This document shows, piece after piece, positions 11,151 to 20,650 of a stretch of DNA of 64,000 nucleotides (within the stretch, counting starts at the first letter, position 1; each line of letters begins with the position of its first letter). The stretch is from Nematopogon swammerdamellus (taxonomy: Eukaryota; Arthropoda; Insecta; Lepidoptera; Adelidae). The position numbers and the translations under genes were made by a program. Below the pieces are notes generated by a model. That model worked only from the letters and a program-made list of their open reading frames with translations. It ran no database searches and was not told the DNA's origin. The stretch spans positions 20,421,891-20,485,890 of the forward strand of contig OX336349.1 in the NCBI GenBank assembly GCA_946902875.1. The letters run 5' to 3'.

Positions 11151-11309
11151 TACACCATTTACTAGACAGGTGATGTTGGTTCATTACATCATGCTGCTGT
11201 CGGAACTAGGCGCCATAGCAACTGAACGGAAAAATCTTGAATTTGAATTGTGAATTTGAATATGAATAAAGCGAACTATTTTCATAGCCGTTTCGGTGGA
11301 CCTTCATCT

Positions 11310-11810
11310 CCAATAAATATAATTGTTTTTCTTAATTACCGAAAACACTAAACTAATGGTTCCTTTTATCCTCTGAAAGTCGTATTTAGCAGATTTCGAA
11401 CGGCAACAAAGCTAGCTTTTAGATTGAAAATGTGTAAAGCATTTGCTATTGTGTATATTAGAAACAAATTGAAGTTGTTGTTTTTTTTGTCTAAGGACGA
11501 ACGTCGCTTTTGCTGATTAGAAACTTGAATACTACCTTCATTGTCCCAGTCAACGTGAAATTTCTTTCCTTTCCCCCTTACTAGGTGTTAGTCTAAAGAT
11601 GTAGCTGTTCTCCGTTTATAACCGAAACATTTATGTCGAAGAAAATATATATGAATAAAATATTTTTTATTATTACCAATTTATTGGTTTTTATATTTTT
11701 ATATATATTTTAAATATATATTACAAAACACATTATTCTAAATAATTTTTCCACACGACACTGAAAGACAATTATGGCGTCTCGAGTGCCAACCTGGATC
11801 ATCCGGCAAT
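11310..11810. other. Unassigned AT-rich stretch
   Basis: No gene recognised; 11640-11740 is almost pure A/T. Confidence 0.35.
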
Positions 11811-11813
11811 CGT

Positions 11814-11945
11814 CTCTCTCTCTCACTCCCCCCCCCCCCCCCCCCCCCTTCCCTCACTCCCTCTTTCCCTTTCTCCTTGTCTCCCTCTCCCTCTCCCTCT
11901 CCCCCCCCCCCCCCTCTCCCCTCTACCTCTCTTCTCTCTCTAACT
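11814..11945 (+). repeat. Polypyrimidine tract with long C-runs
   Basis: CT repeats are interrupted by C-runs of about 19 (from 11828) and about 14 (from 11900). The complementary strand is G-rich and could form quadruplexes. Confidence 0.85.
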
Positions 11946-12088
11946 CACTTATTCCCTTCATTTTCATCCCCACTATTAAGAAATGAATTTTCAATTCGCT
12001 GATACAACTAACGATGAAGTGAATCTCGATTATCCGAACCTACGTACCGATACCTACGTATAATTGAACAGGATTGTTTACCTGGCCG

Positions 12089-12119
12089 ATGTGTGTGTGT
12101 GTGTGTGTGCGTGTGTGTG
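12089..12119 (+). repeat. (GT)n microsatellite
   Basis: An alternating GT run with one C interruption. Confidence 0.85.
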
Positions 12120-12261
12120 GGAGGTTAATTTCGCCGCCGTACTAGCGAGGGCCTGACATAGTACACATAACAGTAAACAGACGAACATACGTTTGATATT
12201 TTTATTTTTTATTGAGCATTCCACAGTGTACTTATTTATTGTTACCGTTCGGAACCGGTGT

Positions 12262-12505
12262 AAAACTTCCCTTGCCCCTTACTAGGTGGTAGGCTCAAAT
12301 TGTAGCCGACTGGGTTGATACCACCGTACTGGATGTAAGATGACCGCATAGCAGCCTCGGTTGTGTTCTTCTCTAGTCCAGTATAGCCAGCAATCCAGGA
12401 AAGTCTCCGGTATGGCACCTACCTTCTCGGAGGTGATATTGGCTTGTCGGAGCATGTGCTTTGGCCCCTCCGACTCAGACACCCATACCAGATTACATTA
12501 AAAAA
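12262..12505 (+). mobile_element. SINE-C, 5'-truncated
   Basis: It runs from TTACTAGGTGGTAGGCTCAA to CACCCATACCAGATTACATT plus A-run. Confidence 0.8.
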
Positions 12506-12509
12506 AAAT

Positions 12510-12610
12510 TGAGTATTCCACATTGTACTTATTTATTTTAAGAAACAAAATTAAATTTAATAACAGAAAAACCTGCGAAGTTTCTTACCGGTTCTTTTTT
12601 GTGGGTGTAA
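12510..12610 (-). repeat. LINE 3' UTR fragment (CCGGTTCTTC type)
   Basis: GAAGTTTCTTACCGGTTCTT and GTGGGTGTAA recur, in either orientation, at 28285, 54737, 58505 and 62040. Confidence 0.5.
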
Positions 12611-12644
12611 GTTACTATTTATCTACATGCCATTGCAGTCTGTC

Positions 12645-12832
12645 TGAGCGAAACCTCGGTGGAAACGGCTATGTAAATAGTTCGTGTTTTCCGTCCAGTT
12701 CAGTGTAGCCGACATGAAATGAAGGGAAGCACTGACATGGCACCTAGTTCACCCGGTGTTATGGGCTGGCATCACGGATGTTGTAGGTGATGTAGCCAAC
12801 CGTGTCACTTTACATAAAAAAAATAAAAAAAA
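12645..12832 (+). mobile_element. SINE-A, 5'-truncated
   Basis: It contains ACGGCTATGTAAATAGTTCG through the tail to GTGTCACTTTACATAAAA. Confidence 0.8.
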
Positions 12833-12892
12833 ACATAAACTTTTTTTACATGGTGATATATACTATTATTATATTCGCATGGAGTAGGTACC

Positions 12893-13120
12893 TTTTTTTA
12901 TGAAAACTGACACGGTTGGCTACATAACCTACAATATCCGCGATGTCCGCTCATAACACCGGGTGAACTAGGTGCCGTGTCAGTGCTTCCCTTCATTTCA
13001 CGTCGGCTACACTGAACTGGACGGAAAACACGAACTATTTACATAGCCGTTTCGACCGACATTTCGTTCAGTGCGGTGTTACCAACCCGGCCGGGATAAA
13101 CCCTACCACCTAGTAAGGTA
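12893..13120 (-). mobile_element. SINE-A, truncated, inverted relative to the copy at 12645
   Basis: T-run, TGACACGGTTGGCTACAT, then ACATAGCCGTTTCGACCG, ending CCCTACCACCTAGTAAGG. With the preceding copy it makes a tail-to-tail inverted pair. Confidence 0.8.
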
Positions 13121-13452
13121 AGCTATCTACCATATATACCTACATATCCATCATATAAGATTCAGATAATTTTAGATTCAAAGTCTAAAATTATCCCTAG
13201 AGTACAGCGCATACTCACAGACGATATTCCTCTAGTACTTACCTACCTATGTATGTGTGCGCGGTACGCATTCGTATTGTGTATAGGTCGCTCGTTCTAA
13301 CCTGAGGCGTACAAATACATTCACGCATGACGGTGAGCATAAAATTCTGCGAGTGTAGTAGTGCTCAGGCCATGTATAGGTGCATACGTGGGGCACACTA
13401 AAAGTTTCCGGAATTAATAAGAATAAAATACTATTAGAGGTCAAAAATGAAT

Positions 13453-13662
13453 TTATTGTTTCTCAAAATATTCTCCCTTTGCGTAAATGCACTTTTTCAT
13501 ACGATTAAACCAATTTTGAAAACTTTTGTGCCACTCCTCCGTGGTGACCTCAGAAACGTGTTTTTCATATTCTTCGACAGCCTCTTCTGGTGATGAAAAT
13601 CGTTGACCGCGTAATTGGTTCTTAATTTTTGGGAACAGAAAAAAGTCACAAGGTGCCGTCAC
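13453..13662 (-). pseudogene. Mariner transposase, C-terminal part
   Basis: It reads APCDFFLFPKIKNQLRGQRF to the stop at 13453, with SPEEAVEEYEKHV and WFNRMKKCIYAKGEYFE. The Asp of APCDFFLFP is the third catalytic residue; the HDNA motif with the second Asp is lost. It overlaps the upstream fragment by 17 bases in another frame. Confidence 0.9.
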
Positions 13663-14155
13663 CTGTTACTATGTCCCACACCAAATTTGAAGCGCCTTTG
13701 TTGAATCTGGTAAGCATGGCATTGCACCAAGTGACGCGGTGCGTTTTTTGAGCCTCGGTCAAATTGTGTGGGATCCACCGCGAGCACAGCTTTCTCACAC
13801 CCAAATGTTTGTGTAGGATTGATTTTATTTGATTCATGCCTATGTCTAAGGATGCCCGAATCTCATGGTAGGTCACATGCCTGTCTGTTTCGATCATACG
13901 GCGCACAGCATCGATGTTTTTGTTGTTCACAGCGGTGGACGGGCGACCATCGCGAGATTCGTCACTGAGATTGACACGACCGCGCTTGAATTCTGCAAAC
14001 CAGCAATAAATAGTCGTCTTGCATGGTGCTTCATCGCCAAAAGCAGATTGAAGCCGAGCGAGGCTCTGATGAGCTGTCAAATTACACTTAAAATCGTAGA
14101 AAATCATACTACGAAAATTTTCCCGGGTTAAATCCATGTTAATGTAGACACGCAA
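13646..14155 (-). pseudogene. Mariner transposase, N-terminal part
   Basis: The minus-strand frame has the paired helix-turn-helix region with TTIYCWFAEFKRGRVNLSDE and RDGRPSTAV, then a second HTH (VTYHEIRASLDIGMNQIKSI), and reaches TGD, the first catalytic Asp of DD34D transposases. It stops three codons later because a deletion shifts the frame. Family members are about 340-350 residues; roughly 100 central residues are missing. Confidence 0.9.
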
Positions 14156-14309
14156 TTTTTAAAATGGCGCCACAATGTAAATACAATTGACAGTCAGATG
14201 AAACAAACTGCATTCTACAGCCAAAGAGTTCCATTTTAAAATGTTGTAATTACTTTTTAAATATTGTTTATGTAAGTGGCCAATTCCGGAAACTTTTAGT
14301 GTGCCCTAT

Positions 14310-14690
14310 GTATAAAGCATTTGTATTACAGAAATGCATTAGTGTGCGTACGTGTGTTCGCCTCAGGTTAGGCCGTCCATGCTATAGTGTAGTGTTTACA
14401 GATTGAAGTAGACTTACTGTTTCATCAGTATTCTATGACACCAGAGAGTGATCGAGTACGGGGCTCATTCATGCGAGTCATGACTTATAGCCCTGTGTAC
14501 GGGCCGTGTCATTGAACTGCTGAACTGTTTGTTCGGCCTCTTGAAACTATTTGAATAAGATAAGCTTTCTGTTCTGACGTCCTGGCATATGGTAACTTTG
14601 GTAATTGGAGCAGTGGGGTATTTTAGTCTATAGTCCAGCCATCGCACGTTGATGTGAATATGAAAATCTGAATTTTAGGGTTCCGTATCC
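14310..14690. other. Unassigned stretch
   Basis: The flank of the mariner insertion. No gene recognised. Confidence 0.3.
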
Positions 14691-14699
14691 ATCCATCCT

Positions 14700-14942
14700 T
14701 GGTTAGGTGGTCTGTTGTGGTCTCCTCCCTTCTTAACTTACTATGTGATAGGGTTTAACCCGCCCGGGTTTATACCATCGAACTGAATGAAAGGTCGGTC
14801 GAAACAACTATGGAGATAGTGATTTCCGTCAAGTTCCGTGTAACCGGCTCGGCGAAAGGGAAGCACTGGCATGGTACTTCGTTATCTAAAGTGTGACATC
14901 ACGGATGTTGCAGGTGAAGGAGCCAACCATTTCATAAAAAAA
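14700..14942 (+). mobile_element. SINE-A, old copy without head
   Basis: GTTTAACCCGCCCGGGTTTA to GGAGCCAACCATTTCATAAA, more diverged than other copies. Confidence 0.7.
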
Positions 14943-15017
14943 TTTGTGTCAGAAAATGTCCAATCTCTTCCATGCATTTAGTAACCCCCGGTACTAGGCA
15001 AAAGCACTTCGTATTTC

Positions 15018-15550
15018 CCTAACCATACCCATATTTCAAGTGATTTAACTATAATTTATATGCCTATAGTTAGGTAAAGATTCAAGGTATAATGTGAATA
15101 CATTATTTTTAATTTAATCTTATAAATTCCCGTTAAAAATGTGTGGTTAAAAATGGTAAAATCGTTCAAAAATGCCTTTGCTATTTCTCTCGCCATTTTT
15201 TACAAATGCATCTAATACGAAAAATGCTTTATCGACCTTAGAGTCAATAAGACTACGAATCATCTAAATAAATTCAAACGCTTACAGAATGAATGGTTTT
15301 TCACTGAACTATCTTTTGAACATTCAAAATTTTGGGCCGTTGCCGTGCGCGAACGTTTTTTGTATGGACGTATTTGTAACGAAATAGCAAATGCATTTTC
15401 GAACTTTTTTATCACTTTTCACCCACATATTTTTCAGAGAATTTACAAGATTATATTACAATAATCTATCACAAATTATACCTTGAATCTTCACCTAACT
15501 CTAAGCATATAAATTATAGTTATATCTATTGAAATATGGCTATAGTTAGG
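15018..15550. mobile_element. MITE with long terminal inverted repeats (about 115 bp)
   Basis: The left arm from CCTAACCATACCCATATTTC and the right arm ending GAAATATGGCTATAGTTAGG pair over about 115 bases at roughly 80%. They share AACTATAATTTATATGC and GATTCAAGGTATAAT. No open frame inside. Confidence 0.8.
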
Positions 15551-15554
15551 ATAA

Positions 15555-15990
15555 TATGATGTGATGTTTGCCCCCCCTCTTATGGTAACTTAGCTTCACG
15601 TCTCGGTTCAATTAATCACCCTGGAAATAGAGCGCTTACTTCCCTGTTCCAATAATAGCTTTCCAAGAATATCACTAACTGTGTTGAAATGGCGAAACAG
15701 AATATTTTTCAGTGGAATGCACGAATGTGAGGAGCTGGTGCCATCTCTAATTTCTAGTAAAACATAAAACTGGAGACTGCTGGAGAGATTTCACACATTC
15801 TGAGAGGCGAACCATCCAATATTACTCATCATTTAATTTTAATATAAGTAAAACTTCATCTTTCAGGGCAGATCGGTAAACCTTTAAAAACACGATTTGG
15901 TTAACTTCCCTCTATAAAAAAATCACGAAAATGTCATTTAATTTATATTATAAAAACGTGAACAAAGCAAGATCTTGGAAAAAAAATATT
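15555..15990. other. Unassigned stretch
   Basis: No gene or known repeat recognised. Confidence 0.3.
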
Positions 15991-16012
15991 TTATTACATA
16001 CATACATTTCAT

Positions 16013-16080
16013 ACCGGGAAACAGGCGTGACGCTATGTATGTATGTATATACATACATAGCGTCACGCCTGTTTCCCGGT
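16013..16080. repeat. Near-perfect palindrome at the LINE-F 3' end
   Basis: Arms 16013-16043 (ACCGGGAAACAGGCGTGACG...) and 16050-16080 are exact complements over 31 bp with a 6-base TGTATA spacer. Confidence 0.9.
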
Positions 16081-16420
16081 GGGGTAGGCAGAGACAACGG
16101 ATCTCCACGTGCCACGATCCTGACACCTCTGCCGCCTCTTCCACTCCCATAATGTTCTTCATGCATGCTCGTCGGTTACGGTGGTTACGGGTACTACGCA
16201 CTTGCCCCTTATTGAGCACATACCCGATCTGGTCCAGGTGCGTGCGTCTAGGGCGACCCTTCCCGACTCTTTCAGTCACATTTGCTCCATACATTTCTTT
16301 TGTTAGTCTCCTATCATCCATTCTTCCAACATGCCCGAACCATCGAATTATCCCTTTCTCAATCCTTGTCACTATATCTTCTTTCAGCCCAGAGCGCTCT
16401 CGCACTTTAAAATTAATTAT
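16013..16420 (-). pseudogene. LINE-F ORF2 C-terminal stub
   Basis: The antisense protein reads VRERSGLKEDIVTRIEKGII then RWFGHVGRMDDRRLTKEMYG and GKGRPRRTHLDQIG, the WxGHVxRM...RxxK / GRPRxRW pattern at the end of many non-LTR ORF2 proteins. The 3' end has a (CATA)n tail and is duplicated in inverted orientation. Confidence 0.8.
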
Positions 16421-16639
16421 ATTATATCTATGTTGGAGTATTTTTACCCGACTGCGCGAAGCAAGAACATAAGGAAGTATCCCACTGCAAGAACCGGTGG
16501 AAAGGCCGTGCCAAGCGATAGGTGGCTTAATATTTTCCTTAGAAATGTTCATTTTAAAATACTTCTACTACACCTTAATCCTTATGGAGTTTTTCTCAAA
16601 AACATGTTAATTCATTGGTATATTTTTTATTGTTTTGTT

Positions 16640-16870
16640 TTATTGCTTCCGAACTGGGTGGCTGTGCCTGAGGTCAAAGCCTCATGCGCAGCCAATTTCA
16701 CTCTCGAGGAGGTACCAGTCCTGCTTGGAGGTGGACTAATGTCGCTGGGGAAAGCTATTAACCCGGGATTTGAAAATCCGTGGATTGTAGGAGTGGGAAA
16801 AGATATTCCCCGGAAGCCCGTTCCACACCTTTGCAGTGCGGCACGAGAACGATTTACAGAATCGTGCAGT
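16640..16870 (-). pseudogene. LINE-C ORF2 end and 3' tail
   Basis: It is the antisense counterpart of 62515-62715: GAACTGGGTGGCTGTG tail, then TGGATTGTAGGAGTGGG and CCGTTCCACACCTTTGCAGT. Continuing similarity to about 17040 includes GACAAGGGAAGCAAGCTC-like sequence as in LINE-J at 10620. Confidence 0.6.
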
Positions 16871-17078
16871 TCAAATAACTCTTATGTCGACAACAAAGGG
16901 GTGTTCCGCGAGAGTATGGCGGGTTTGACGAAGGCGAACAGGCCGAGGAGGGATAAGGGAAGCAAGCTCATCAGAGCAGCAGCGGTCATACATAGTAGTA
17001 CAATACCGCTTTTGTGTCAGTGCGCAGCGTCATCTATAGGTGAAATTAAATAGAATCTCCCTTCCGTTTGTTCGGCCC

Positions 17079-17127
17079 TCTGGCGTGGACGTCTGTAAAA
17101 ATAAGTTGGTAGCTCTTCCACGCCAGA
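17079..17127. repeat. Hairpin
   Basis: CTCTGGCGTGGA and TCCACGCCAGAG are exact complements separated by 25 bases. Confidence 0.75.
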
Positions 17128-17372
17128 GCGCGCAGGGAGTTAAAACGTACCTGCACTTTAGTAAAGTGGATTAAATTCTGCATAACAGATGTTATTGATA
17201 ACTCTCAAGAGGGTTTCTCGCGTCAGTAACATACCTACCTAATTTATCTGTTACTTACGAGCAAGTAATGTTGCTTACGAGTATATTTATTATCTCTACT
17301 CATTCATACGTAAAGTTTTGTTCATGGTGGTAAATTTTTCGTTGGAGTAGTGTGTTTTTTTGTATCTTTGCT

Positions 17373-17802
17373 TTAAGACGAGACGGAAGTTAACTTTCTC
17401 CATACAAAATCGTCTTTCGGCATTTATGTTTTCTAGCCCCCTAAACCTTATCCGATTTTTTTTTCTTTTTTTTTTTTTTAAGGCCTGCCCAATCTACGTT
17501 CCTGTCGTTTTTTTGATTAGATGAAATATACCTACAACACCGGAGCTAAAAATTTGTTTTTCGACGGAAAAAAAAATAGATTTTTGTATTTTTTGATGTC
17601 ATGAAGTTCATTAAGCTTTATTAAGTCATCAGCATCACTTTTTCAAAAAACAAAAAGACAGGAACGTAGATTCGACTGTCCTTATTACAACAAAAAAGAA
17701 TTAAAAAAATCGGATAAGGTTTAGGGGGGTAAAAAATATAAATGCCATAAAAAAATATAAGACGATTTTGTATGGAGAAAGTTAACATCCGTCTCGTCTT
17801 AA
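17373..17802. mobile_element. MITE bounded by TTAA with long inverted repeats
   Basis: TTAAGACGAGACGG at the left and CCGTCTCGTCTTAA at the right. The arms share AAGTTAACTTTCTCCATACA (one mismatch), an AAAATCGTCTT segment and, further in, AAACCTTATCCGATTTTTTT and TACGTTCCTGTC. TTAA at both ends would fit a piggyBac-type target, but the tips are not classical. Confidence 0.8.
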
Positions 17803-17931
17803 GACTTTTACATTTTATTTATGAAGGAAATTGAATTTTCACCTCACGACAAAAAGACGAAGAACACCAACTAGTTGTTCTGTTTTAAAAAAAAAAAAAA
17901 AAAAAAAGGCGCCCGCGTTCGGCTCATATCA

Positions 17932-18210
17932 ATACATAGCACAAGCTGTATCCCGAAAGTAGGGGTAAGCAGAGTAATCGGTGTTGTGCCGCAAGTACTC
18001 TTGTAAATTTCAGCATAACACCGACTACCACTCATAAGAATGTATTAGGACAAGATAACTATCAAGCAACAAGTAAGGCAAGAAGACCACCTGCTACTTG
18101 TCTCGTTGGAAGGACCGTGCCAAGTTGAGAGGTGGCTAGCCTGTCGCCCTTTAGCGCGGCATCTTGTCCTTATCTCTTAGCCGCCTTTTACGACATGTAC
18201 TGAGAGATCA
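17932..18210 (-). repeat. Repeat E copy
   Basis: GTAAGCAGAGTAATCGGTGT through GGTGGCTAGCCTGTCGCCCT to GCCTTTTACGACATG. Confidence 0.75.
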
Positions 18211-18590
18211 TCATCAATCAGTTCATATCTAATTTTATGAAACACTGAAGTCAAAATAGTGCATATAGGGAAGTTCATGTTACAACAATGTATTTCTTTT
18301 TCTTATGAATTAACATGACTTTAAACGCGATAAAATAAAATTAAGAAAGAGTTGATGGTACAAATGGGTGTTTAATATCTCAATACATACCTACCTAAGT
18401 TACACATACATTTAGTAACTATACTTGCTTCAGGCGAAATCTTTATCATCACGTTTTCTTTTTCAGCCGAAATGGTACTTCTACACCTGATAAGGCTGAA
18501 AATGCCGAGTGTTTAACATAAACTATAGTTGCCAAACCGCAGACGTATGATGTGACTTTAACGAACTTAAAGAATGTTCTTTTTTTAAAA
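18211..18590. other. Flank upstream of Pde11 exon 1
   Basis: AT-rich until about 18595. The GC content then rises sharply into the presumed leader. No obvious TATA box with a matching initiator was seen. Confidence 0.35.
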
Positions 18591-18680
18591 CGCAAGTGTC
18601 GGCCAAACAGCAGCTGAATTCGAAGTGTGTTCAAAGATGTGCCTGTAAATTCGCGTGGAGGCGAGCGCGAAGATGTGTTC

Positions 18681-18716
18681 GAGTTGAGAGTGCGTTCGGA
18701 GTTGAGAGTGCGTTCG
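18681..18716 (+). repeat. 18 bp tandem duplication in the Pde11 leader/promoter
   Basis: GAGTTGAGAGTGCGTTCG occurs twice in a row (18681-18698 and 18699-18716), and a third partial copy starts at 18717. It lies just upstream of the coding exon in GC-rich DNA. Confidence 0.8.
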
Positions 18717-18729
18717 GAGTTCTGCGCGG

Positions 18730-18735
18730 ATGTAG
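18730..18735 (+). promoter_or_regulatory. Minimal upstream ORF (ATG-TAG) in Pde11 5' leader
   Basis: An ATG followed directly by TAG lies 70 bases before the Pde11 start codon. Start-stop elements can stall or reload ribosomes; a role here is inference and depends on the transcript starting upstream of 18730. Confidence 0.4.
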
Positions 18736-18752
18736 AACGAGGTGCGATCGGG

Positions 18753-18797
18753 ATGTCGTCGGCGCGGGCGGCGCGCGGCGGGGAGGAGGGCAGGTAG
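18753..18797 (+). promoter_or_regulatory. 14-codon upstream ORF ending just before the Pde11 ATG
   Basis: ATG at 18753 opens a 14-residue ORF, MSSARAARGGEEGR, stopping with TAG seven bases before the Pde11 ATG. So short a gap would disfavour reinitiation, so it may damp translation or mark a leader start used in another isoform. The segment is very GC-rich. Confidence 0.4.
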
Positions 18798-18804
18798 CGC
18801 CCGC

Positions 18805-18862
18805 ATGGGGCAATCCGGGAGCATGTGCCGCTTGCACGGATCATGTCTCCAGCACAAGAAGA
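18805..18862 (+). CDS. Pde11: Pde11 first coding exon (N-terminus)
   Basis: This is the start of dual-specificity cyclic nucleotide phosphodiesterase 11, which hydrolyses cAMP and cGMP. The ATG at 18805 opens 19 complete codons reading MGQSGSMCRLHGSCLQHKK, then one base (A) before a GTACGT donor at 18863. Gly2 with Ser6 fits an N-myristoylation signal and Cys8 could be palmitoylated, suggesting membrane anchoring (inference). From memory, the Drosophila Pde11 isoform also begins MGQ..SMCR with a Lys-rich stretch soon after. The single leftover base plus GC at the start of the exon at 46119 gives a Ser codon, so the phases agree. The exon is GC-rich with uORFs upstream. The donor has A rather than G at -1, a mild weakness. 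A missing small exon between this one and 46119 cannot be excluded. Confidence 0.8.
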
Positions 18863-18907
18863 GTACGTATCCTAGCACTACCGTCGCTTACCCCGAAGAC
18901 ACGCGCC

Positions 18908-19035
18908 GGAATTTCCGACCGAAATTTTCCGGCCGGAATTTAATAGTATGGGTCTATGCCGCCCCGTACACCTGTGCCGATTCACCTCCCATACAATTGA
19001 TCGAAAACTTGAAATTCCGTCCGGAAATTCCGGTG
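18908..19035. mobile_element. Short inverted-repeat element 45 bp after the Pde11 exon 1 donor
   Basis: CCGGAATTTCCG at 18908 faces CGGAAATTCCGG at 19023. Inner sequences TATGGG / CCCATA and GCCGGAATTT / GAAATTCCG also pair. Confidence 0.6.
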
Positions 19036-19083
19036 AGTGTGTCTCCGGGGTTACAGATACCTTTCAGTTTCTGTTTATTAGAT

Positions 19084-19117
19084 ATTAGCTTTTGCTCGCG
19101 GCTTCGCTCGCATATCC
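19084..19117 (-). mobile_element. Helitron-like 3' end
   Basis: Reading in antisense, GCGAGCGAAGCCGCGAGCAA then AAGCTAAT gives a CTRRT terminus. The 65 bp array begins about 40 bp inside this end. Confidence 0.55.
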
Positions 19118-19152
19118 TATGTCCATCCTGAAGGTCCATTCTATGTTTGTAA

Positions 19153-19806
19153 GTATCCGACAATACACAATGTGTGTATCCGACATTACACAATGTTTGT
19201 ATCCGACAACAGACAATGTATCCGACAATACACAATGTGTGTATCCGACATTACACAATGTTTGTATCCGACAACAGACAATGTATCCGACAATACACAA
19301 TGTGTGTATCCGACATTACACAATGTTTGTATCCGACAACAGACAATGTATCCGACAATATACAATGTGTGTATCCGACATTACACAATGTTTGTATCCG
19401 ACAACAGACAATGTATCCGACAATACACAATGTGTGTATCCGACATTACACAATGTTTGTATCCGACAACAGACAATGTATCCGACAATACACAATGTGT
19501 GTATCCGACATTACCCAATGTTTGTATCCGACAACAGACAATGTATCCGACAATACACAATGTGTGTATCCGACATTACACAATGTTTGTATCCGACAAC
19601 AGACCATGTATCCGACAATACACAATGTGTGTATCCGACATTACACAATGTTTGTATCCGACAACAGACAATGTATCCGACAATACACAATGTGTGTATC
19701 CGACATTACACAATGTTTGTATCCGACAACAGACAATGTATCCGACAATACACAATGTGTGTATCCGACATTACACAATGTGTGTATCCGACAACAGACA
19801 GTGTAT
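19153..19806 (+). repeat. 65 bp minisatellite, 10 units
   Basis: Each unit is three related monomers of 23, 23 and 19 bp that all start GTATCCGACA. Unit starts are 19153, 19218, 19283 and so on at exactly 65 bp to 19738. Only a few substitutions separate the units. The array has no stop codon in any forward frame, so long open frames here are by-products. Confidence 0.97.
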
Positions 19807-20438
19807 CAAAGACAAAGACAAATATATTTATTAGCAAATTATAGAGCACACAAATACAAAGCTGGAAATATACAGTGCACGTACACTCCATGAGGCACGT
19901 CAATACATACTCGTATGTAACTAAAACACTTACTTAGGATAAAATACAGGAAACAAACCTATTCGTTATATTATTATTTATTATGTATTTAAATACATGA
20001 TCAATTCACTTTATAAATTCGCATAGCTTATATAAGCATTTTTAATGTAACAGATTGTTCAGACGGGTGCGGAATTAGTTGTCATCTATTTCCCTTCTTA
20101 GGTCCTCAGGTAGAATCTCATACAACTTTGGACCTATCACCTTAGGCAGCTTTTCCGCCATTGCCAACCGATGTGGAACTGGTCGTAGGCGACCCGTGTT
20201 CCTTGTAGAGTATGCTTTACTTCAAATGTTCCAATATTCGTTCTTACTTATTTCAGGAACATATAAAGAAACAGAGGTCATAATTTTTAGATCCCTGAAA
20301 TATTTTCTACACGATGTAGTTCTGTCAGTGTTAACCATGACCCTTATTGCTCTTTTTTTTTTTGCATAACAAGAACACGTTCGCTGTCGGTGGAATTTCT
20401 CCACAGGATGATGCGGTATGACAACACATATTGGAGAT
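19807..20438. other. Spacer between two related minisatellite arrays
   Basis: AT-rich. A CAGGTAGAATCTCATACA-like segment and T-runs are present. No gene recognised. Confidence 0.3.
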
Positions 20439-20650
20439 ATTCGACAACACATAATTTGTGTATCCGACATTACACAATGTTTGTATCCGACAACAGACAG
20501 TGCATCCGACAATACACAATGTGTGTATCCGACATTACACAATGTGTGTATCCGACAACAGACATTGTATCCGACAATACACAATGTGTGTATCCGACAT
20601 TACACAATGTTTGTATCTGACAACAGACTGTGTATCCGACAATAGACAAT
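20439..20650 (+). repeat. Second array of the 65 bp minisatellite, about 3 units
   Basis: The same GTATCCGACA monomers, more diverged (GCATCCGACA, GTATCTGACA), in the same orientation as the main array. Confidence 0.95.

Larger units (their letters stand above)
13391..14306 (-). mobile_element. Internally deleted mariner element
   Basis: The terminal inverted repeats at 13391-13415 (GGGCACACTAAAAGTTTCCG...) and 14282-14306 are perfect over 25 bp. The right flank begins TA, but the left flank does not end in TA, so the target duplication is eroded. It encloses the two transposase fragments below. Confidence 0.92.

Noticed and set aside
16331..17053. 240-codon forward frame
   Set aside because: It runs antisense through LINE-F and LINE-C fragments and has no own support.
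19092..19893. Overlapping long open frames (about 220-250 codons) in all forward frames
   Set aside because: They are produced by a stop-free 65 bp tandem repeat; no start context, domain or codon bias.
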